Positions 57,919 to 64,000 of a DNA stretch of 64,000 bases are shown piece after piece (position 1 is the stretch's first letter; each line of letters starts with the position of its first letter). The notes below the pieces were generated by a model. The model saw only the letters and a list, made by a program, of their open reading frames with translations. It had not been told where the DNA came from and did no database searches. The stretch is from Cryobacterium sp. N22 (GTDB lineage Bacteria; Actinomycetota; Actinomycetes; Actinomycetales; Microbacteriaceae). The DNA lies in the NCBI RefSeq assembly GCF_002929555.1, contig NZ_PJJP01000022.1, positions 1 through 64,000 on the forward strand. Reading direction: 5' to 3'. The position numbers and the translations under genes were made by a program.

Positions 57919-60372
57919 TTAGAGGGGAAGCTCAGACACGGCGCGCACGGGCAGTACCGCGGCGGCCCCGAACTCTTCGAGGCGGGCGAGGGTCTTCTCG
58001 AAACTGCGCGGCACGCCGTAGTGGAATCCCTGGGCGCTGCGGATGCCCAGGGCGGAGAGGTGGGTGGCCATGGCCTCGTTTTCGACACCCTCGACGATCA
58101 TCGAATACTCGAGGTTGTCGCCGAAGCCCTGCAGGGCGGTGAGCACCTCACGCTGGCGCACGTCGTCGAGGTCGTCGACGAGGCTCTTGTCGATCTTGAG
58201 GATGTCCATCGGCATCCGCACCAGCGCGTCGACCGAGGAGTCCTGGGAGCCGTAGTCGTCGAGGGCGATCATGATGCCGATGTCGCGGAGGTGGTCGGCC
58301 TGGGCGCGCACCGCGGTGGACACCCGGGCGACGGAGCGTTCGTTGAGTTCGAGGCAGAGTGAGATGCCCGGGTAACGGTCGGCCAGCTCTTCGACGAAAC
58401 TGCCGACCCGCTGCGGCAGGATCTGGCCCGCCTCGACGTTGATGGTCATGCAGACGATGCGCGGTTCCAGCAGCCGGAAGTCCGCGGCGGCGGCCATCGC
58501 CTTGAGCGCCACCTGGCGGGTGAGCGCGTCGAGGCGGCCGAGGCTCTTGGCCTTCTCCACCAGCGACGGCGGCGACAACGGGCCGAGCTCGGGATCGGTG
58601 TAACGCACCAACGCCTCGAAGGCCCAGATCTGGCCGGTGACCAGGCTCACGATCGGCTGGAAGGCCAGTTCGAGCAGGTCTTCGTCGATGGCGCGGGCGA
58701 CGATGTCGTTCATCTGCGACGAGCGGTGCCCGGAGATGTTGATGCTGCTCTCGTTGGCCGGGCCGCCGCGGCGGCGGGACTTCTTGATCGCGAGCATGCT
58801 GCGGTCGGCGTCGCGCAGCAGCTGGTTGACATCCGTCTCGCGGTGCGCGGAGTAGGCCAGCCCGATGCTGAGGATCGGGTTGAGCACGGTGCCGCTGATG
58901 GCGAGGGGTTCGCCGGTGGCCTCCATGATGCTCTCGGCCAGCAGCTTCGCCTCGGCCAGCGACGACAGCCGGGTGAGGATGACCACGAACTCGTCGCCGC
59001 CCACCCTGGCGACAACGTCGTAGGGGCGGATGACGGCGCTGAGCCGACGGCCGAGTTCGCTGAGAATCTCGTCGCCGGCCTGGTGGCCGTAGCGGTCGTT
59101 CATCCGTTTGAAGTCGTCGAGGTCGATGAACAGCACGGCCAGCGCCTCGGAGTAGTCGCGGTGGTCGTTGATGTTGGCCAGGGCGTCCTGGAAGGCGCCG
59201 TAGTTGGCCAGCCCGGTGAGCGGGTCGGTGTTGGCGCGGATGGTGAGCCCGCCGATGCTCTCCCGGGCGGCGTAGACCACGTCGGCGGTGTGCGCGAGGG
59301 CCTGGAGGGCGCGGCGGTCATCCCCGGTGAACGGGTAGTCCATCACGTCGCGGCGGGCCACCAGGTACTGGCCGAACGCGCTGATGGACAGCGGGGCGTC
59401 GATCTCGCCGAGGCCGGCCGGATCGTGCCGGATGCTGGCGGACTCGACGCCGACGGTGGCGGTGGCGGCGCGCTGGAGCACGGCGGCGAGGTCGGTGCTG
59501 GTACTGGCCGCGGTGATGGTGATGGGGGTGGCCTGCCCGCCGGACTTGACGAAGTGGTTCGTGGCGTTGAGGTCGATGACCCCGTCGACCACCCCGGCGA
59601 GGCGGCGGCGCATCGCCATGGCGCGCACGAGCAGAATCGTGCCGGCGCCGGCGATCGCGAGGGGCACCAGGGTGACGGCGGTGGCCAGGGTGTCGGTGCG
59701 CGTGTCGAAGAACGGATGGGTCCACTGGGTGATCAGGGCGCAGAGCCCGGCGAACCCGCCGCCGATCAGGACCAGGCGGACGACGGTGTAGGGCCGTCCG
59801 GCACCGAGGTCGAGGCTGGGCCGGTCGAACCGTCGGCGGAGGGCCTCCAGGAGCACCACCGTGGTGACGTAGGCGACCGCGCCGGCGGCGGTCACGCCGG
59901 CCGCGGGAACGTCGAGGGACTCGAGCAGGCCGTGCGTGCCGGCGAAGGCGGTGCCGCCCATGCCCGCGAGGCCGGCCGCGTACAGCGCCAGTTCGGGCCG
60001 GTGGGCGCGGATCCAGACCACGAGCAGAACGCCCAGGCAGACCAGGCCCACCGACATCAGCGGCGCGAAGACCGGGTCCAGGGCCAGCACGACCACGATG
60101 GGCAGGCTGACCACCGGGCTGCGGTGCGGCTCCGTGCCCAGCCGCAGCCGGGGGATGTCGAGGATACCCGCGCAGGCCACGGCCGCCAGGGCGATCAGCA
60201 GGTGCTCAGCGTTGCCCCCGAGTATGAGCTGGGTGAGCGCTGAACCGATTAAGGCCAGCGCGGTCGCGGCGAATACGCCGAAAGCCACCCGGCTCGCGGT
60301 GCCTGCCGCCTTGATCGTCTCCACAAGCTCTGACACTACTGGAGCGGACGGCAGGTTCGTGCCCGCGGGCAC
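57919..60372 (-). CDS. Membrane GGDEF-EAL protein (c-di-GMP turnover)
   Basis: 817 aa. About eight membrane segments (25-270), a GAF-like middle part, a GGDEF domain with intact ARVGGDEFVVI and NTDPLTGLANY, and an EAL domain with FEALVRY, ELNERS, ALDDYGSQ, LKIDKSLVDD, VEGVEN and QGFHYGVP. The EAL set is nearly complete but differs at NVEAGQ (usually N-x-S/N) and ELNE (usually ELTE). Synthesis and perhaps breakdown of c-di-GMP are expected. The GTG directly follows the asd stop; a GTG 12 codons in is an alternative start. Confidence 0.9.
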   Translation of the reverse strand: MPAGTNLPSAPVVSELVETIKAAGTASRVAFGVFAATALALIGSALTQLILGGNAEHLLIALAAVACAGILDIPRLRLGTEPHRSPVVSLPIVVVLALDPVFAPLMSVGLVCLGVLLVVWIRAHRPELALYAAGLAGMGGTAFAGTHGLLESLDVPAAGVTAAGAVAYVTTVVLLEALRRRFDRPSLDLGAGRPYTVVRLVLIGGGFAGLCALITQWTHPFFDTRTDTLATAVTLVPLAIAGAGTILLVRAMAMRRRLAGVVDGVIDLNATNHFVKSGGQATPITITAASTSTDLAAVLQRAATATVGVESASIRHDPAGLGEIDAPLSISAFGQYLVARRDVMDYPFTGDDRRALQALAHTADVVYAARESIGGLTIRANTDPLTGLANYGAFQDALANINDHRDYSEALAVLFIDLDDFKRMNDRYGHQAGDEILSELGRRLSAVIRPYDVVARVGGDEFVVILTRLSSLAEAKLLAESIMEATGEPLAISGTVLNPILSIGLAYSAHRETDVNQLLRDADRSMLAIKKSRRRGGPANESSINISGHRSSQMNDIVARAIDEDLLELAFQPIVSLVTGQIWAFEALVRYTDPELGPLSPPSLVEKAKSLGRLDALTRQVALKAMAAAADFRLLEPRIVCMTINVEAGQILPQRVGSFVEELADRYPGISLCLELNERSVARVSTAVRAQADHLRDIGIMIALDDYGSQDSSVDALVRMPMDILKIDKSLVDDLDDVRQREVLTALQGFGDNLEYSMIVEGVENEAMATHLSALGIRSAQGFHYGVPRSFEKTLARLEEFGAAAVLPVRAVSELPL

Positions 60373-61494
<1,122 letters not shown>

Positions 61495-61559
61495 TCAAGT
61501 CTGGTGCGGGTCGGTCTGGTGCGGGTCTCGGGCGGGTCGGTCGTGTGCCGGGATACGCG

Positions 61560-61634
61560 TAACTCCTGCAATTCTCCCCGTTCGGCACCGAAACGGGCCG
61601 AAACGGATGTTTTTGGCAGAAATTGCAGGAGTTA
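61560..61634. repeat. 75-bp inverted repeat between asd and lysC
   Basis: Arms TAACTCCTGCAATTCT and AGAAATTGCAGGAGTTA (one base extra), with inner CCGTT/AACGG pairs. Only one copy in the window. Confidence 0.7.
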
Positions 61635-61682
61635 TGCCGGGGTGGGCGACGGATGCGGCGGCCCGCGCCGGGTGCCCGCGAG

Positions 61683-61754
61683 GAGCAACTGTTGCCGGTA
61701 CGGACACATGGTCCCGGCGTGCCGGGTGCAATTGTCCGCATCGGCACCAGTTGG
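61683..61754. repeat. Palindromic repeat family A, copy 2
   Basis: GAGCAACTGTTGCC ... CGGCGTGCCGGGTGCAATTG ... GGCACCAGTTGGC, ending 26 nt before the lysC stop (minus strand). Confidence 0.75.
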
Positions 61755-61779
61755 CTGCGGCTCGGGCGAGCCAGTGCGG

Positions 61780-62298
61780 TTAGCGGCCGGTGCCGCCGTG
61801 TACGACGGCCTCGTCGTCGCTGTCGAGCCCGAAGGCCGTGTGCACCACGCGCAGGGCCTGGTTGATGGTGTCGGCGCGGGTCACGACCGAGATGCGGATC
61901 TCGCTGGTGGAGATCATCTCAATGTTGATACCAGCCTCGAACAGCGACTCGAACAGCTTGGCCGAGACGCCGGTGTTGGTGCGCATCCCGGCACCGACCA
62001 GGGCGAGCTTGCCGATCTGGTCGTCGTACTGCAGGCCGGCGAAGCCCACCGTCTCCTGCTCGTTGGTGAGCGCGGTGAGCACCCGCTGGCCCTCGGACTT
62101 GGGCAGGGTGAACGAGATGTCGGTCAGTCCGGTGGACGCGGCCGACACATTCTGCACGATCATGTCGACGTTGGCGTTGGTCTTGGCGACGATCTTGAAG
62201 ATCTGCGCGGCCTTGCCGGGGATGTCGGGGACACCGACGACGGTGACCTTGGCCTCGCTGAGGTCGGCGGCGACCCCCGCGATGATGGGCTCTTCCAC
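61780..62298 (-). CDS. Possible internal product of lysC (beta subunit)
   Basis: 172 aa in frame with lysC. A GTG at 62298 in the stretch GEPVEEP follows GGAG by 5 nt. In Corynebacterium glutamicum the lysC beta subunit also arises from an internal start and has 172 residues at the equivalent place, which supports this reading. Confidence 0.55.
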   Translation of the reverse strand: MEEPIIAGVAADLSEAKVTVVGVPDIPGKAAQIFKIVAKTNANVDMIVQNVSAASTGLTDISFTLPKSEGQRVLTALTNEQETVGFAGLQYDDQIGKLALVGAGMRTNTGVSAKLFESLFEAGINIEMISTSEIRISVVTRADTINQALRVVHTAFGLDSDDEAVVHGGTGR

Positions 62299-63075
62299 GG
62301 GCTCTCCATTCAATATTTCGGTGGCGTACGGGCTGGTGGCACCCGGGTTGTAGACGATGGTGCCGGTGTTGTTGTTGAACGACGACCGCACGTGCAGGGT
62401 GACCCCGTGCCGGCGGGCGTATTCCACGGCGCGAATGTAGAGCACCTTGGCGCCGGCGGCGGCGAGCTCGAGCATCTCCTCGCTGGAGACCCTGTCGAGC
62501 TTGTGCGCCTTGGGGACGACGCGGGGGTCGGCGCTGAAGATGCCGTCGACATCCGTGTAGATCTCGCAGATGTCGGCACCGAGCGCCGCGGCGAGGGCGA
62601 CGGCGGTGGTGTCGGAGCCACCGCGGCCGAGGGTGGTGATGTCCTTGGTGTCGCGGTTGAAGCCCTGGAAGCCGGCGACGATGGCGATGGCGCCCTCGTC
62701 GAGCGCGTCGCGGAGCCGGCCGGGGGTGACGTCCACGATGCGGGCGGCGCCGTGCTGGGCATCCGTGATCATGCCGGCCTGGCTGCCGGTGAACGAGCGG
62801 GCGTCGTAGCCCATGCTCTTGATCGCCATGGCGAGCAGGGCCATGGAGATGCGCTCGCCGGCGGTGAGCAGCATGTCGAGCTCGCGGGGCGCCGGGATCG
62901 GGGTGACCTCGTGGGCAAGGTCGAGCAACTCGTCGGTGGAGTCGCCCATCGCGGAGACGGCCACGACGATGTCGTTGCCGGCCTTCTTGGTGTCGACAAT
63001 GCGTTTGGCAACGCGTTTGATGCTCTCGGCGTCGGCAACGGATGATCCGCCGAACTTCTGCACGATCAGGCTCAC
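61780..63075 (-). CDS. lysC: Aspartate kinase
   Basis: 431 aa. Phosphorylates aspartate, first step of the aspartate family. N-terminal VQKFGGSSVADAESI, GRGGSDTTAVALAAAL and YTDVDGIFSADPR form the catalytic site. Two ACT domains (about 265-431) with VVGVPDIPGKA bind lysine and threonine. The GTG at 63075 lies 7 nt after AGGAG; the longer open frame has no homology-like pattern. An internal start at 62298 may give the small subunit. Confidence 0.96.
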   Translation of the reverse strand: MSLIVQKFGGSSVADAESIKRVAKRIVDTKKAGNDIVVAVSAMGDSTDELLDLAHEVTPIPAPRELDMLLTAGERISMALLAMAIKSMGYDARSFTGSQAGMITDAQHGAARIVDVTPGRLRDALDEGAIAIVAGFQGFNRDTKDITTLGRGGSDTTAVALAAALGADICEIYTDVDGIFSADPRVVPKAHKLDRVSSEEMLELAAAGAKVLYIRAVEYARRHGVTLHVRSSFNNNTGTIVYNPGATSPYATEILNGEPVEEPIIAGVAADLSEAKVTVVGVPDIPGKAAQIFKIVAKTNANVDMIVQNVSAASTGLTDISFTLPKSEGQRVLTALTNEQETVGFAGLQYDDQIGKLALVGAGMRTNTGVSAKLFESLFEAGINIEMISTSEIRISVVTRADTINQALRVVHTAFGLDSDDEAVVHGGTGR

Positions 63076-63179
63076 GTGGGCACTCCTGGCTTCCGGGTAC
63101 GCGGAGACATCCCGCGCTCCCATCCTAAATGCGTTCGTATTCTCGGACGTTCATGTGACGTTGTGTGCTCGCCCCCGGC

Positions 63180-63251
63180 GGCAACTGTTACCTGTGCGGA
63201 CAAATGTGACCGGCACACCGGGTGCAAATGTCCGCATGGGCAACAGTTGCG
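63180..63251. repeat. Palindromic repeat family A, copy 3
   Basis: GGCAACTGTTACCTGTGCGG ... CCGGCACACCGGGTGC ... ATGGGCAACAGTTGC: the most regular copy, in the 202-bp gap between lysC and the next gene's stop. Confidence 0.78.
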
Positions 63252-63277
63252 CCGGTGGGCCGGCCGAGATGCGCAGG

Positions 63278-63628
63278 CTAGAGGCTGGTGACCGCGACGA
63301 GGCCCAGGATCACGACCGCCGCGAAGCCCGCGCCGACGGTGCGGCGAGTGCGCTTGGCGGGGTCCTTGAGCGGCGGCAGGCTGTGCCACCGGAGCACCGC
63401 GCCCACGGTCGCGGCGGCGAGGATCAGCACGAGGGCGTACCAGGCGAAGACCGTGGCCGTGGTCCAGTCCACGAGCATCCGGCTGGCGATGAGGATGCCG
63501 GCGGCCGCGAGGCCATCCGTCGCCAGGGCCAGGCGGTCGCGGGCGGCGCCGAAGCGGGGCGACCAGGCCGAGAGGGCGAAGCCGCCGACGAAGGCGACGA
63601 CCACGATGAGCGGGATCCAGGCGGTCAT
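63278..63628 (-). CDS. Small membrane protein, four segments
   Basis: 116 aa; segments at about 4-22, 34-50, 58-80 and 97-115. Family not recognised. GGAGG lies 7 nt before the ATG, which overlaps the upstream stop (ATGA), so it is coupled to the serine hydrolase gene. The segment pattern suggests a channel- or chaperone-like membrane partner, but nothing specific. Confidence 0.7.
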   Translation of the reverse strand: MTAWIPLIVVVAFVGGFALSAWSPRFGAARDRLALATDGLAAAGILIASRMLVDWTTATVFAWYALVLILAAATVGAVLRWHSLPPLKDPAKRTRRTVGAGFAAVVILGLVAVTSL

Positions 63629-64000
63629 TTGTTTTCCTCCAATACCTGCATGGCGATGGCATCGACGCTGGTGGCGGTGCTGCCCAGCACGATCACCGCC
63701 CGGTTGGCGGCCCGGTCCAGGGCCAGCATGCTCGCGAAACCGCCGGTGCCGCCGTTGTGCCAGGTGGCGCTGCCGTCTTCGGGCGCCTGGGTGAACCAGG
63801 CCAGGCCGATCAGCGGCCCGTCGCCGGTGGCGCCCTGCGGGTCGAGCACCGTGGCGGGGTCCACGCCGAGGGCCGGGTCGGCCGAGAGCAGTGCCTGGGC
63901 GTAGAGCGCCATGTCGGCGGCGGTGGAGCGAATGGCGCCGGCCGGGGCGTAGGCGGACATGGTCCAGGCATCCGCCGGGCGACCCGCGGTGGTGTAGCCG
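63625..64000 (-). CDS. Beta-lactamase-like serine hydrolase, C-terminal part (cut by window edge)
   Basis: About 124 residues visible; the N-terminal part with the SxxK motif lies beyond the window. ADMALYAQALLS and TWHNGGTGGFASMLALDR are typical of class C beta-lactamase-like hydrolases; HNGGTGG takes the place of the KTG motif. The product may be an esterase, peptidase or amidase. Confidence 0.8.
   Translation of the reverse strand, partial: GYTTAGRPADAWTMSAYAPAGAIRSTAADMALYAQALLSADPALGVDPATVLDPQGATGDGPLIGLAWFTQAPEDGSATWHNGGTGGFASMLALDRAANRAVIVLGSTATSVDAIAMQVLEENK

Overview
The window is high-GC DNA from a Gram-positive actinobacterium, most likely a member of the Microbacteriaceae (a Cryobacterium-like organism is a guess, not a proof). 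The reasons are the GC-rich codon use, the frequent GTG and TTG starts, many genes that seem to be read from leaderless transcripts (a TANNNT box 5-7 nt before the start codon), a 6C-type small RNA (known only from actinobacteria), PASTA-bearing class A penicillin-binding proteins, DUF4012 and Rv2578c-like proteins, and a lysC gene with an internal start as in corynebacteria. No prophage, CRISPR array, insertion sequence or rRNA was seen.

Layout. 1-1405: end of a tad/Flp pilus operon on the minus strand (TadA ATPase, start of a TadB-like protein). 1406-2110: noncoding, with a 6C RNA on the minus strand and repeats. 2111-5460: acetyl-CoA synthetase and a membrane acyltransferase. 5461-12563: cell-wall block, with RidA and a DUF4177 protein divergent from a class A PBP, a metallophosphoesterase and a second, paralogous PBP, closed by tRNA-Pro(CGG). 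12771-16646: MFS exporter, VanZ, LytR-CpsA-Psr ligase, a lipoprotein and a tiny zinc-ribbon protein. 16722-35272: a complete Wzx/Wzy-type exopolysaccharide cluster. It has UDP-sugar dehydrogenase, HAD phosphatase and DUF4012 on one arm; flippase, pyruvyl transferase and acyltransferase on a second; and a ten-gene overlapping minus-strand operon from the Wzz/tyrosine kinase and its phosphatase through the priming sugar transferase and glycosyltransferases to the Wzy polymerase and a nitroreductase-like protein. 35444-42052: two histidine-kinase modules around thymidine kinase. One module is a kinase/pseudokinase fusion with its response regulator; the other has the same two halves as separate overlapping genes. 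42174-49680: a probable carbohydrate-use locus, with a sortase-anchored GH3 glycosidase, a stand-alone LarE C-terminal domain, a LacI regulator and a DctPQM TRAP transporter; two matching palindromic operators lie over the regulator and transporter promoters. 49750-52836: Rv2578c-like radical SAM protein and malate:quinone oxidoreductase. 53030-60372: a signalling island with an OmpR-type regulator, an HPt-like protein lacking its histidine, a small membrane protein, a GGDEF-like protein lacking GGDEF, a PAS histidine kinase and an intact GGDEF-EAL protein. 60373-63075: asd and lysC (lysine/threonine/methionine branch). 63278-64000: a small membrane protein and the end of a beta-lactamase-like serine hydrolase.

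A second layer runs across the whole window: short imperfect palindromes (about 54-75 bp) in several sequence families, placed at gene ends and between genes, plus a dispersed element that reads LVEPVET when translated. At least three copies lie inside reading frames or supply a stop codon.
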